From the NCBI GenBank assembly GCA_020638465.1, contig JACKIM010000001.1, forward strand, positions 1,517,501 to 1,581,500: a stretch of DNA of 64,000 bases. Direction: 5' to 3'. Positions 32,314 to 42,600 of the stretch are shown here, piece by piece. The position numbers were made by a program, and so were the translations under genes. This DNA is from Geminicoccaceae bacterium. GTDB taxonomy: Bacteria > Pseudomonadota > Alphaproteobacteria > Geminicoccales > Geminicoccaceae. Within the stretch, counting starts at the first letter, position 1. Each line of letters opens with the position of its first letter. Under the pieces are notes generated by a model that ran no database searches, was not told where the DNA came from, and saw only the letters and a list, made by a program, of their open reading frames with translations.

Positions 32314-32477
32314 GGAAGCCTCCATGTCGGCATTTTGACCGGACGTTGTCCTTACGCATGATACTGTGCAATTTTTAAATTATACTGTCACGTACTCTTT
32401 GAAATGCCTCGCCTTTGATGATGACCGCTCTCAATATCCTTGTGCCGGACTGCATCGGAAGATCTTCGTCGGGAGAT

Positions 32478-33854
32478 TTATAATTGATGAGGTTGCAGGT
32501 CGACCAGTGCCGGAATGGCCGATCGAGCCACTCCCGGGCTCTTTCGCACCAACTTGCGGTGGCGCTTGTTGGTATAGAGATTCTTGTCGGCTCGCTCGTA
32601 GCAGGAAATCGCCGTCGGATCGGTACGCGAGCCCTGGGCCAGGCCGATGGAAATACCCATCCGGGTATTCCCGAAAACATTGGCAAACAGATTGCGGAAC
32701 ATGGCCTCCGCGCCTGTCTGGAGTTCGCGCGCCATCCGTTGCAGTCGTGATGTGTTGAGTTCGAAACCCGAAAAGATCAGGCAGAATTCATCGCCTCCCA
32801 GGCGGTAGCCCTTGATGTCATCCGATGTCATGCTGGTGATCAGCTTGCCTAGGGCCTGCAGATAGCGATCTCCCACGGCGTGCCCGAGGTGGTCGTTGAC
32901 TTTCTTGAAATTGTCGACATCGATGATGCCGAGGGTGTACTCGAACGATGCGTGCGCCTGTAGCTGTGCCTGGCATGCATCGAGGTCGCGGTCGAAGATG
33001 TGGCGATTGAGAAGGCCGGTGAGGGGATCGATGAAGCTGCGTTCGATCTCCTTGGCGATTTTCGGCATGACGATGGTGGAGCCATGCAGCTTGGCCCGAT
33101 GCGTCCTCGGGAAGTCGATCTGGTGGCAGATGGTCCTCGTGAGGGCAAGGTCTCCCTGACCCGTCCACACCCTGTAGGTCACGTCATATTTCGTGCCCTC
33201 ATCCATTGCGGCATGGCTGGCTCGCTGGATGGCCTGGCGGTCTTCGGCAAAGATGGTCTCCATGTGGACAAGGGGATTGCTGAAGATGTCCGGGTCGTCG
33301 GGAAGCCCGAGGAATGCGACCTGGTCTTCCGAGATTTCCAGTATCCCCGTGTCCTGGCTGAACGACCATTGGAATATCTTCAGGTTCTTCATCATGTCGA
33401 CGGTGAAATCGACGGCCGGCGGGGAAAACGACGGCAGCTCCGACTCGCGTTCCGTCCCCTGATACCTGAGGTGGTTGATCGTCGCGATGAAGTAGCTCTG
33501 GTCCTCGTTCAGGCACGGGCGATATTCGTAGAGGATAATGGGTCGATCGTACGGATCGAGGGAAAATTCGCCAAGCCGCTTGGTGTGTCCGCGACGCAGG
33601 TGAACCTCGTTGAACGACGCGCTGAACAGGGCGGGCATATGGAGTGCCACATGTTGCCGGTGCGTGCCGATCCACTCCCTTTGGGCATCCCCTGATAATT
33701 TCCTGGCGAGCCATGGGACGCACCACAGCAGATGGTGGTCGTGCGAGAATTTCATCAGGGGTGTCAGGACATCCTGCCATCCGAGGCGACGTATGTCGTC
33801 GGGCAGGTCGGGCGGGGCATGGAAGAGCTTCTTCTCTTTGAATATTATGGACAT
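32478..33854 (-). CDS. PAS-GGDEF diguanylate cyclase
   Basis: A 458-residue soluble protein predicted to synthesise cyclic di-GMP. Residues 1-150 are of unknown fold, a PAS-like sensor spans about 160-265 (Phe-Gln-Trp-Ser-Phe-Ser-Gln-Asp-Thr-Gly), and a GGDEF domain starts at Asp-Pro-Leu-Thr-Gly-Leu-Leu-Asn-Arg near 276, with Arg-Leu-Gly-Gly-Asp-Glu-Phe at 351-357. No Arg-x-x-Asp I-site precedes the motif. ATG 33854 follows GGGGGA, and the gene overlaps the end of the MFS transporter gene by 10 nt, so both are probably on one transcript. Confidence 0.92.
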   Translation of the reverse strand: MSIIFKEKKLFHAPPDLPDDIRRLGWQDVLTPLMKFSHDHHLLWCVPWLARKLSGDAQREWIGTHRQHVALHMPALFSASFNEVHLRRGHTKRLGEFSLDPYDRPIILYEYRPCLNEDQSYFIATINHLRYQGTERESELPSFSPPAVDFTVDMMKNLKIFQWSFSQDTGILEISEDQVAFLGLPDDPDIFSNPLVHMETIFAEDRQAIQRASHAAMDEGTKYDVTYRVWTGQGDLALTRTICHQIDFPRTHRAKLHGSTIVMPKIAKEIERSFIDPLTGLLNRHIFDRDLDACQAQLQAHASFEYTLGIIDVDNFKKVNDHLGHAVGDRYLQALGKLITSMTSDDIKGYRLGGDEFCLIFSGFELNTSRLQRMARELQTGAEAMFRNLFANVFGNTRMGISIGLAQGSRTDPTAISCYERADKNLYTNKRHRKLVRKSPGVARSAIPALVDLQPHQL

Positions 33855-35209
33855 GATGCAATCCCCCGGGTGCCACGTTTCGTTGATGACAGGGGTTGTC
33901 GTGGTTCGCCACAATCAACTCCATGGCGCGATTTGCCGTCTCCGGCGACAGATGGAATGCCTGAGGCAGCGGTGTCCGATGATGTCATCCCGGAAAGAAC
34001 CAGCGCAACCCCCACGGCAAGTTCCACCGCGGCGCAGACGATCACCGCCGTCATGAGCAACGGGATCGGATCGTTACCCATGATGACTGCAAGGGTCTGG
34101 ATGGCCGCCGCCGACACCAGGCCGACGGTGCAAGTCATCACGCCGACGCTCGTGCCGGACATCCCCGGCACGAGCCACATGCACCAGTTCGGTGCGATGG
34201 CAAGGATGATGCCGCATGACATGGCAAAGATGCCGGCCGGGAAGAACAGGGCGGCCGGATGGTTGAAAAGCTCCACCGAGGTGAGAAAGACGGGGACTGC
34301 GACGACCGAAAGGGCGATGGCCAGAAGCGCCAGCAGGCTGTCACGACCGGGCATGGGAAAGCGTGCCGGAATGATGCAGCCGATGGCCATCGAGGTGGAA
34401 AGAACCACCCGCCACATGCCGATTTCACTCGGCGACAGGTGATGAACGTTGCTTGCCCACTGCGGGGTCCAGATCGCCTCTGCCAGGATCAGGGTCGAAC
34501 TTGCCGTATGAAGGATGACCACCAGCGCGAATGCCGGCATCAACAGGACGCTGAACTGCTGCTTCAGGGGCACGCGGCATGCGTCGTTGTCGGGCATGAC
34601 CCACGCCGTCGCGCGGGAAGGCAGGAAGTGCCGGCGGTTGAGGATGATCAGGCAGGGCAAGGCGAGCAGGGCCTCGATCACGAATATCAGGCGCCAGCTG
34701 TACAATTCAGTGATCCATCCGCCCATCACGGGGGCCACAATGCCGCTGGCGATCATCCAGAAGGCGTAGAAGGAGAGAATGCGCATGGAGCGGCGGCGAT
34801 CGAACATGATGCGGATCGCGACCCGTGCGGCCGTAAGGCCGGCCGCACTTCCGGCTGCCTGCATGGCCCTGCCGAAAAGCAGCAGATATGCATTGCCGGC
34901 CAATGCCGCGAGGATGCCGCTGACGATGAAGATGCCGAGGCCGGCATTGATCAGCGGTCGGACACCGAACCTGTCGACCAGCGCACCGGTGACAAGGCTG
35001 GTCAGCGCGATGAGGGTGAGCGCACCCGTATACAGGAATGAAATGGTCGTCTGGGACAAGGAAAGGTCGGCCATCATGGTCGGGACGGCGGGAGACAGGA
35101 TCCCGAAACCGATCGAGACGAAGACGGAGATCGCTCCCAGCGCCACGATGACGGGGCGGTCGTGCATTTTGTCGATTCCCGCAACAGGACTGTTGTTTTG
35201 CCTCGTCAC
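33845..35209 (-). CDS. MFS transporter
   Basis: A 454-residue major facilitator superfamily protein with about twelve hydrophobic segments between residues 20 and 410. The loop between helices 2 and 3 reads Gly-Ala-Leu-Val-Asp-Arg-Phe-Gly-Val-Arg-Pro, the standard MFS motif A, and helix 4 has Arg-Ala-Met-Gln-Ala-Ala-Gly-Ser-Ala. The set is nearest to the Bcr/CflA-like drug exporters, but the substrate is unknown. The hydrophilic C-terminal tail of about 40 residues overlaps the start of the PAS-GGDEF gene. The start is taken as GTG 35209; Met at 35167 is an alternative. Confidence 0.88.
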   Translation of the reverse strand: MTRQNNSPVAGIDKMHDRPVIVALGAISVFVSIGFGILSPAVPTMMADLSLSQTTISFLYTGALTLIALTSLVTGALVDRFGVRPLINAGLGIFIVSGILAALAGNAYLLLFGRAMQAAGSAAGLTAARVAIRIMFDRRRSMRILSFYAFWMIASGIVAPVMGGWITELYSWRLIFVIEALLALPCLIILNRRHFLPSRATAWVMPDNDACRVPLKQQFSVLLMPAFALVVILHTASSTLILAEAIWTPQWASNVHHLSPSEIGMWRVVLSTSMAIGCIIPARFPMPGRDSLLALLAIALSVVAVPVFLTSVELFNHPAALFFPAGIFAMSCGIILAIAPNWCMWLVPGMSGTSVGVMTCTVGLVSAAAIQTLAVIMGNDPIPLLMTAVIVCAAVELAVGVALVLSGMTSSDTAASGIPSVAGDGKSRHGVDCGEPRQPLSSTKRGTRGIASCP

Positions 35210-35854
35210 GTTTTCATGCGCTCCTGCACTCGACCCAGATCACACCGCAAAATGGCAATATCAACCTCAGATTTAATTTAATGAGTTCATATCACCTTGT
35301 AGGACAAGATCCGCAAGGTGAAACTATTCCTGAACATAAATTGAATTTCGACAATCATCCAATGCCAACATATTCAACGTATGATATTAGACTTGCAACT
35401 CATAATTTTGCCAGAACATATATAAAATATGCGAAACTGTGACCGATCGGTACTCCGGATTGAGCGGGTTGCATGAATTTTTTTGAGGAATCTTCAGTAT
35501 CGTTGTCGATTGTTCAATGCTGGAACTATTTTATTTCCCAAAATGCATCTGACGAGCGAATGTTCATGCGCGAAAAGGGAAAAAAGACAGCTTTCTGTAG
35601 CGAATTCAGAAAAAATAAGTTCGCCTACGATTTGTTCGCGCAATTACCATATAAAAAGAAGCGAACAGGATCATCCAGGATGCTGAATTGCGAAGGAAAG
35701 AAGCGAAATGTTTCGGCATGCCGCCCCGTCACCTTGACCGGTCGTGCCCATCCCGCCCCGAGCTTGCCTTTTTGTCGCGGCCATGTCACCTGGTCTATCA
35801 ACCACTGGCTGACCATTGATGATCGCAGCCTGTCGAATTTCTTGAAGTGCAGCC
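35210..35854. other. AT-rich spacer without recognisable gene
   Basis: About 650 bp that are clearly richer in A and T than the surroundings, especially 35260-35700. Open frames exist (for example 35473-35865 on the plus strand), but they lack ribosome binding sites and family resemblance. It separates the MFS gene from the oxidase gene and may hold the promoter of the former. Confidence 0.5.
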
Positions 35855-36970
35855 TCAGTCGATGAAGCGCTCGGGCCGCATGGCCTCGACGACGGCCCCG
35901 CTCACCAGGGATGAGTTGCCGCCCGAGGCCAATGCTGCGGCGACGATCGCCATGGCCGGTGCTGTCTGGATGCCGTAGCCGCCCTGGCCGGCGAGCCAGA
36001 AGAAGCCTCTGGCGCGGGGATCGAAGCCGACGACCGGGCTCTTGTCGCTCGCAAAGCTGCGCAGCCCGGCCCAGCTTCTGCGGATATGGCGAATATCGAC
36101 ATCAAGGGCTTTCATGATCCGGTCGGCGGCAATGGCGATGTCGAGTTCCTCGGGTTGCGCATCGCATGGTTCCGACGGCGTCTCGTCGGCCGGCGAACAG
36201 AACAGACCGCCGGACTCCGGGCGGAAGTAGAACTGCTCGTCGATATCGGCGATGGCGGGCCAGCGGCTGCAGTCCGCACCCTGTGGCGGATCGATGATGA
36301 AGGCCGTGCGTCGCTTGGGGGTGATCCCGAGTGCTCCCAATCCAGCCATTTCGGCCACCGGATCGGCCCAGGCGCCGGCGGCGTTGATGACGACGGGAGC
36401 CCGCATCCGACCCGTCCTGGTTTCCACGGTCCAGCCGCCGTCATCCGCGCTCATGGCAAGCACTTCGCTGTCGGTGAAGAGCATACCGCCCAGCTTGCGG
36501 AACCGCCGCAGATAACCCTGCAGGATGGCATCGACATCCATGTCCTCGGCCTGGGGGTCGATGAAACCGCCGGTGACATAATCCTCCTTGAGCTGAGGTA
36601 CAGACGTGAGGATTTCCGCCGATGTGAGGGCGCGGGCATCGCTGACGAAGGGGCGGACGAGTTCGAGTTCCTCATCGATCCGGTAAAGCTGGTCCTGCCT
36701 TGCGATCATGATCATCCCGCGCGGATGCAGCAGCGGCACCTCGCTGAAACCCTCCGGCGGGTTGTGGTAGAAATCCTCGCTGGCGCTGGTCATCGCCTTG
36801 ATGACGGCGTTGCCGTAGGACTTGAGATAGACGGCCGCCGAACGGCCGGTGGTGTGATAGCCCGGCCGACTCTCGCGCTCGATGATCGCGACCTTGCCGC
36901 TGCGTGCGAGCTCCGCTGCGACGGAAGCCCCTGCCATTCCCGCTCCGATGACGATGAACTCGAACTGCAA
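35855..36970 (-). CDS. FAD-dependent oxidoreductase of the DAO family
   Basis: A 371-residue flavoenzyme of the D-amino acid/glycine oxidase superfamily. The N-terminal dinucleotide-binding motif reads Val-Ile-Gly-Ala-Gly-Met-Ala-Gly-Ala-Ser-Val-Ala at residue 7, followed by Ile-Ile-Glu-Arg-Glu. Ile-Asn-Ala-Ala-Gly-Ala-Trp-Ala-Asp near residue 196 and the C-terminal Gly-Gln-Gly-Gly-Tyr-Gly-Ile-Gln-Thr are typical. It could be a D-arginine or other amine dehydrogenase. The only suitable start is TTG 36970, preceded by GGGGGAGAG. The SMP-30 gene upstream is read in the same direction across a 154-bp gap. Confidence 0.88.
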   Translation of the reverse strand: MQFEFIVIGAGMAGASVAAELARSGKVAIIERESRPGYHTTGRSAAVYLKSYGNAVIKAMTSASEDFYHNPPEGFSEVPLLHPRGMIMIARQDQLYRIDEELELVRPFVSDARALTSAEILTSVPQLKEDYVTGGFIDPQAEDMDVDAILQGYLRRFRKLGGMLFTDSEVLAMSADDGGWTVETRTGRMRAPVVINAAGAWADPVAEMAGLGALGITPKRRTAFIIDPPQGADCSRWPAIADIDEQFYFRPESGGLFCSPADETPSEPCDAQPEELDIAIAADRIMKALDVDIRHIRRSWAGLRSFASDKSPVVGFDPRARGFFWLAGQGGYGIQTAPAMAIVAAALASGGNSSLVSGAVVEAMRPERFID

Positions 36971-37124
36971 GTTTCTCTCCCCCGAGGTCGTGTTGCCGAC
37001 AATTCAGCGCTGGACAAGCTCCAGCAGATGCCCGACCCGCTTCCTGTTCACGCCCATGTCCGAATACCCGAGCTCGCTTCGGCTGTAGACGGCGAGAAGC
37101 CGCCCCAATGAAGACATGGGTCGT

Positions 37125-38045
37125 TCATAGACCCGAGAAATTGAGTTTGAGGCCCGGTCGCCGCCAGTCCATGGCAACCAGCCTGCCACTTTGTGACAGG
37201 GTGATGTAGGCCGTGCGCATGTCTGCACCGCCAAAACAGATGTTGGTGGTGTAATGGTCAGGCATGGGGACGAACTCGACCAGATCGCCGGCCGGCGAGA
37301 TGACGCTGATCCCGCCGTTCATGAGCGTCGCAACGCAGATGTTCCCGGAAGCCTCGACCGCGAGGCTGTCATAGCGTTCGTAGGATTGGCCGGCCGTGTA
37401 CACCAGTCGTCCGCCATGCGGGCTCGGCCATGCGTGCTTGTTCACCTTGCCGGGGCCGGCAAGGTCGAAGGCCCACAAGCGCCCGCCCTCCGTCTCGGCC
37501 ACATACAGCACCTTTTCGTCAGGCGACAGGCCGATGCCGTTGGCGCTGATGAAGGGCTGAATCACTTCGGTGATCGAGGACCCGTCCGCGGCGGCGTAGT
37601 AAATCGCGCCGTAGTCGAGGCTGCGTGCGCGACGCTTGCCCAGATCGGTGAACCAGATACCTCCTTGCCGGTCGACCACCAGATCGTTGGGGCCTCTGAG
37701 ACTGTGGCCATTGCCAATGTCCGAGTACAGTGCGCGAACGCTACCGGTCTTGCCGTCGACGCGCTCAAGCCTGCCGCCGGAGTAGTCGATCGCTTCCACG
37801 GTCGGTCGTATTCCCGATTCATCCTTGTGGAATTCGAAGCCGCCGTTGTTCGTGACGTAGAAGGCACCGTCCGCACCGACCGCAAGCCCGTTGGGCCCGC
37901 CGCCGGTTTCGGCGATCACCGACGTGTCGCCATTCCTGCCGACACGGGTGATTGTCCGTCGTTCGATCTCGACCAGGGCGACGCTGCCATCGGGCATGGC
38001 CACCGGGCCTTCGGGAAATCTCAATCCACTGGTGATTTCGCGCAT
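37125..38045 (-). CDS. SMP-30/gluconolactonase family protein
   Basis: A 306-residue six-bladed beta-propeller of the SMP-30/regucalcin/gluconolactonase family, calcium-dependent lactonases. The start, Gly-Leu-Arg-Phe-Pro-Glu-Gly-Pro-Val, supplies the metal-binding Glu. Gly-Pro-Asn-Asp-Leu-Val-Val-Asp near residue 125 and Ala-Asn-Gly-Ile-Gly-Leu-Ser-Pro-Asp near residue 175 supply further ligands. ATG 38045 is chosen because GGGGGAGGAG lies 6 nt upstream; ATG 38051 would be too close to it. The sugar-acid lactone it opens is unknown. A second family member lies at 38667-39566. Confidence 0.9.
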   Translation of the reverse strand: MREITSGLRFPEGPVAMPDGSVALVEIERRTITRVGRNGDTSVIAETGGGPNGLAVGADGAFYVTNNGGFEFHKDESGIRPTVEAIDYSGGRLERVDGKTGSVRALYSDIGNGHSLRGPNDLVVDRQGGIWFTDLGKRRARSLDYGAIYYAAADGSSITEVIQPFISANGIGLSPDEKVLYVAETEGGRLWAFDLAGPGKVNKHAWPSPHGGRLVYTAGQSYERYDSLAVEASGNICVATLMNGGISVISPAGDLVEFVPMPDHYTTNICFGGADMRTAYITLSQSGRLVAMDWRRPGLKLNFSGL

Positions 38046-38182
38046 GTCCATCTCCTCCCCCTGCACCCGTTCACGGTATCGGCTGCACGTAATCGTGAAA
38101 AGCCCTTGTGACGGGCTTGACACGCGAAAAGCCCCCTGCACCCTGTCGCCGCATGGATGAAGTGAACGGGAAGCGGAAGGCG

Positions 38183-38677
38183 ATGGCGTCGGATCAGCAT
38201 GCAATTCTCGTTGTCTGCACGGGCAATATCTGCCGTTCGACCATGGGGGAATGGATGTTGCGGGACATGGTTCGTGCCCGTGGGCTCGACCTGCACGTTG
38301 CGAGTGCCGGAACCAGTGCGGAAGAGACTGGCAACCCTGCCAGCCGCTATTCGGTGGAGGAGGCGCGACGGCGCGGTTATCGGGTCCCCGATCATTCCGC
38401 CCGGCAGGTGCGCGACGAGGATTTTGCCATCTTCGACGTCATGCTCGGCATGACCCGCCGTCACATGGATCTGCTTGAGCGTCGCCGACCTGCCGGCGTG
38501 ACGATGCTTGTTGGACACTTCATGGAACATTCTCCACGCTGGCCGGGTGAGGATGTTCCCGATCCATGGGGCGGCAGTCGCGCCGATTATGCCCATGCGG
38601 CCGACATGATCGAGGACGGCGCGAAAGGGCTGGCGCAATGGTTGCTGCAACAGGTGTCGATGCCGGTTAGACGCTGA
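38183..38677 (+). CDS. Low-molecular-weight protein tyrosine phosphatase family protein
   Basis: A 164-residue phosphatase. The P-loop Val-Cys-Thr-Gly-Asn-Ile-Cys-Arg-Ser at residues 11-19 has the nucleophilic Cys and the Arg of the family. The general acid Asp is in Val-Pro-Asp-Pro-Trp-Gly-Gly near residue 125. Such enzymes regulate exopolysaccharide export kinases or remove phosphate from arginine or tyrosine. ATG 38183 has GGAAG upstream; ATG 38153 in the same frame is possible. It overlaps the convergent SMP-30 gene by 11 nt. Confidence 0.9.
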   Translation: MASDQHAILVVCTGNICRSTMGEWMLRDMVRARGLDLHVASAGTSAEETGNPASRYSVEEARRRGYRVPDHSARQVRDEDFAIFDVMLGMTRRHMDLLERRRPAGVTMLVGHFMEHSPRWPGEDVPDPWGGSRADYAHAADMIEDGAKGLAQWLLQQVSMPVRR

Positions 38678-39566
38678 AGCGGTTTTCTCCACAGCCGCGA
38701 ATGTTGGTCTCGATGGCGAAGAGGCTTCCCGCCAGGCGGTCTCCGGGTGCCCGGCGAGCGCTGGCGGTGGTGATGAAGAGCGTGGAGAGGTCTTGCCCGC
38801 CGAATGTGCAGGTGGTGATGTTGAGGACGGGTATGTCGATGACCTGATCGACACTGCCATCGGGAGCGACGCGGACGATGCAGCCGCCACCGTAGCGGCA
38901 GTTCCACAGATAGCCGTCCGCATCGATGGCCGATCCATCCGGCAGGCCGCGGTCGAAACCGGAGAAATGCGAATGCTCGTTGGCAATGGCTCCTGTCTGC
39001 GGGTCGACATCGTATGCGCGGATTTCGTTGCGCAGGGTGTCCCCGCAGTAGAAGCGCCGGCCATCGGCACTCCAGCACAGCGTATTGGTGATGCCGATGC
39101 CATCGCGCCACTGTCGGGGACTGTTGCCGGAGCGGATCGAGAACAGCCGGCCGAGACCGTCGACCAGGTCCAGGTCTTCGCCATCCGACGCGACGTTGTT
39201 GCCCATCGAGCCGATCCAGAACGTGCCGAACGGATCGCTGCGCCCATCGTTGAAGCGGGCGGCGGGATAATCGTCGAGGGCGAAGCCATGGTCGCGGCGT
39301 TCGTCGGTGGCAGGCCACCAGTCGATCAGCCGGGAGCCCAGAGCCACGAGCCAGCGGCCCCTTTCGGTGGTGAGAGACAGGGCGACTACCGGTTCCTCGA
39401 ACAGCCAGGACCGGGTCAGGCCGGTACGGATGTCATGGCAATGAATGAGGAAGCGGTTGATATCGGTCCAGTAGACCGTGCCTTCTTCATCACACCACGT
39501 TGCGGCTTCGCCACACCAGTCGCCTTGCGGTACCACGCATTTCGGCTCGCCGATGACAAGACCCAT
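38667..39566 (-). CDS. SMP-30/gluconolactonase family protein (second copy)
   Basis: A 299-residue beta-propeller lactonase of the same family as 37125-38045 but clearly a different subgroup. It has Gly-Glu-Ala-Ala-Thr-Trp near residue 20 in place of Pro-Glu-Gly, then Ala-Arg-Phe-Asn-Asp-Gly-Arg-Ser-Asp-Pro near residue 103 and Gly-Ile-Thr-Asn-Thr-Leu-Cys-Trp-Ser near residue 157, with the Asn and Asp metal ligands. Asp-Gly-Ser-Ala-Ile-Asp-Ala near residue 208 is also conserved. This pattern fits sugar lactonases of the regucalcin/L-arabinolactonase type. ATG 39566 has GGAGG. Confidence 0.9.
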   Translation of the reverse strand: MGLVIGEPKCVVPQGDWCGEAATWCDEEGTVYWTDINRFLIHCHDIRTGLTRSWLFEEPVVALSLTTERGRWLVALGSRLIDWWPATDERRDHGFALDDYPAARFNDGRSDPFGTFWIGSMGNNVASDGEDLDLVDGLGRLFSIRSGNSPRQWRDGIGITNTLCWSADGRRFYCGDTLRNEIRAYDVDPQTGAIANEHSHFSGFDRGLPDGSAIDADGYLWNCRYGGGCIVRVAPDGSVDQVIDIPVLNITTCTFGGQDLSTLFITTASARRAPGDRLAGSLFAIETNIRGCGENRFSV

Positions 39567-39635
39567 GATTATCCTCCCCGACTTGCATGAGAAATTCCCG
39601 ACTAGAGCCTCATCTCCTTGCTGGCAAGCCTGACT

Positions 39636-42600
39636 TCAGGCAACCGCCTGTCCGAGCCGCTCTTCGGCAAGCTTGCGGCAGGCTGTGAAGTCGGTCTTGC
39701 CCGAACCCAGAAGCGGGATCTTCTCAAGGGTGATGATATCGGCCGGAACGCTGAGCTCGGTGCGACCCGTCGCCCGGCCGTGCTCCTGAATGGTGCGGCG
39801 ATCGGCATTCTCCTTGGTGGTCAGCAGCACCAGCCGTTCTCCCTTGCGGGCGTCGGGCAGGGCAACGACGGCGTGATGTTCGTCCGGCCAGACCTCGCCC
39901 ACCATGGCTTCCACTGCCGACAGCGAGATCATCTCGCCCGCGATCTTTGCAAAACGTTTTGCCCTCCCCTTGATGGTGACGAAACCATCCCGGCTGATGT
40001 CAACAATGTCGCCGGTATCGAACCATCCATCCTCGAGCGGCTTCAATACGCCCGGATCGTCGGCCAGCAGGTAGCCCTTCATGACATTGGGGCCATGGAC
40101 GACGAGCTTGCCGCCCTCGTCGATGCCGGGAACCGGTTCGAGGCGGTGGTCGATCAGGGGGAGGAGGCGGCCCACCGTACCGCTGCGATTGAACATCGGC
40201 GTATTCAGGGCCAGTACCGGCGACGTCTCCGTAAGGCCGTAGCCTTCGAGTATGCGATGGCCGAACTTTTCCATCCAGAGCCGCCGGGTCTCGTCCTTGA
40301 CCGCCTCGGCTCCCGCAAAGACGTAGCGCAGGCTGCGGAAATCGTAGGGATGGGCCTTGCGGGCATAACCGGCGAGGAAGGTGTCGGTGGCGAACATGAT
40401 GGTCGAATTGGTCGCGTAAACGGCTTCCGGGACGATCCGGTAGTGCAGCGGCGATGGGTACATGAAAACCGGTACGCCGTTCATCACCGGCATCAGCACT
40501 CCACCCAGAAGGCCAAAGCTGTGGAAGGTCGGCAGGATGTTGAAGACCTTGTCCTGCATGTTCACGTCGATGCGCGAGATGACCTGTGCGCAGTTCGACA
40601 GCAGGTTGCGATGCGACAGGACCACGCCCTTCGGCGTTCCTTCAGAGCCCGATGTGAAGAGAATGGTGGCGGCATCCCCGGCCAGGCCCCGGCGCTTGAT
40701 GGAACGCGGACGCATGGCGCCCAGGAGGCCGGAGAGCCGATCGCCCAATCCGATCGAAAGGCGCACGTCCTCAAGCCAGAGGAAGCGGAAGTCCCTTTCG
40801 AGCGTATTCACCAGACCCTGCAGCCTGGCCTGCTCGACGAAGGCTCGGGATGAAACGATCAGCTTGACCCGGGCCGCACCGCAGCCGGCGCTGATGTTGG
40901 CCGCACCCGCCGTGAAGTTGATCATCGCCGGCACTCGTGCCGTTGCCTGCAGCGCCATAAAGGCGACGATGGCCGCAACGGCATTGGGCAGCATCACGCC
41001 CACGTGTTCACGCTCGACGGTATGCGCTTCCAGCTTGCGGCCGAGGACGAGCGAACCTGCTATCAGCTTGCGATAGGAAATACTGCTGTCCAGTACGTCT
41101 TCGGCGATAATGGTTCCCATGCCGTGCCGTTCGCCGGCTGTCAGCACCGCATCGAAGATGGTGGTGTCGAAGTTGGCCGTGCGAACCGCAAGCTCGGTCA
41201 TGATGTCGTAGAGCGCATTGCCGGAAGCGGCCCGCCGTTCGCGCGGAGTCAGATCGTCGTCGAGTTCGAGCTTGCGCGGCTCCATGAAGGTGACCCTGAT
41301 CTTCGGGAACCATCGACGGCGGATCTGGCTCGGGGTGAGCCGCGAGAACGGCGTCTGTTCGGAACCTTCGATGCGCACCGCGACGATACTCGCATCGGCC
41401 TTGTCGGCAATGAGCGCGGGTCCGTCATAGACCTTCATGAGTGCGCCGGTGACGGTTATGCGCCCTTCGGGGAAGATGATCAGTCGGCGACCTTCCCTTA
41501 CCTTTGCGACCAGGGACTTGACTGCCATCGGATTGGCCGGATCGACGGGCATGGCCTCGACCAGCGTCAGGAATGGCTTGACCCACCAGCGTTTGGCCAT
41601 GCCGCTGTAGATGGCGAAAAGCGGCTTTTCATGCAGCAGGGACAACATGAGCGGTGCGTCGAGGAAGCTCAGGTGGTTGACCACCACCACGGAGCGCGGG
41701 CCCGCCCTGTCGAGATTCTCGATGTCCTTGACCTCAAGCCGGTAGAGGAGGGTGAACAGCGTCCGTGCGGTCCCGCGCAGCAGGTCGTCGGGCAGCAGCC
41801 GGGCGATGTAGATCGCGACGGCGACGTTGGCGATGCCGGTCACGAGGAAGATCTGGGCGATGTCGAGACCGATGGCCTGCAACACCAGGGTGAGTGCCGC
41901 CGATGCGACCATGAAACCTGCATTGACGATATTGACCGCCGCGATCACGCGCGACCGCTGCTCCGGTTCGGCCCATGCCTGAATAGCCGCAAACATCGGC
42001 ACGACGAAAAGACCGCCGGAAAGGGCGATGCCGACCAGATCGACCATGATCCGCCAGGCAAAGGGTTCGCTGACGAAGGCCATCAGCGTCAGTACGCCGT
42101 TGGCCGGTGGTACCGCCCGGGTGGCGAAGAACAGGTCGACCGTGAAGATGGCCATGGCGATGGCCGCGAAGGGAACGGGCGTCGTGCTTACCCGGTTGCC
42201 GGTGATACGGGCGGCCAGGATGGAACCCACACCGATGCCGATGGAGAACAGGGTCAGGAACAGGGTGACGACATGTTCGTCGGCGCCGATGAGCACCTTG
42301 GCGAAGGAAGGTACCTGCGCGAGGAAGATGGCACCGACGAACCAGAACCAGCTGACGCCGATGGCCGCCAGCTTCAGCCTCCGGTCCGCGAACAGGTAGG
42401 CCATCAGGCGACCGGTCTCGCCGATGATGTTCCAGTCGATGCGCAGGTCCGGGTCCGCCGGCTCCTGAGCGGGGATCATGCGGCTGGCGAGATAGCCGGC
42501 GATGGCTATGGCGATGATGCCGGCCGAGACCCAGGCGATGCCGCCCGGCATGGCGATGAGGAGGCCGCCCGCGATGGTGCCGATGAGGATGGCGAGGAAG

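Noticed and set aside
35473..35865. 130-codon open frame in the AT-rich spacer
   Set aside because: No ribosome binding site and no family resemblance; it ends inside the oxidase gene on the other strand.
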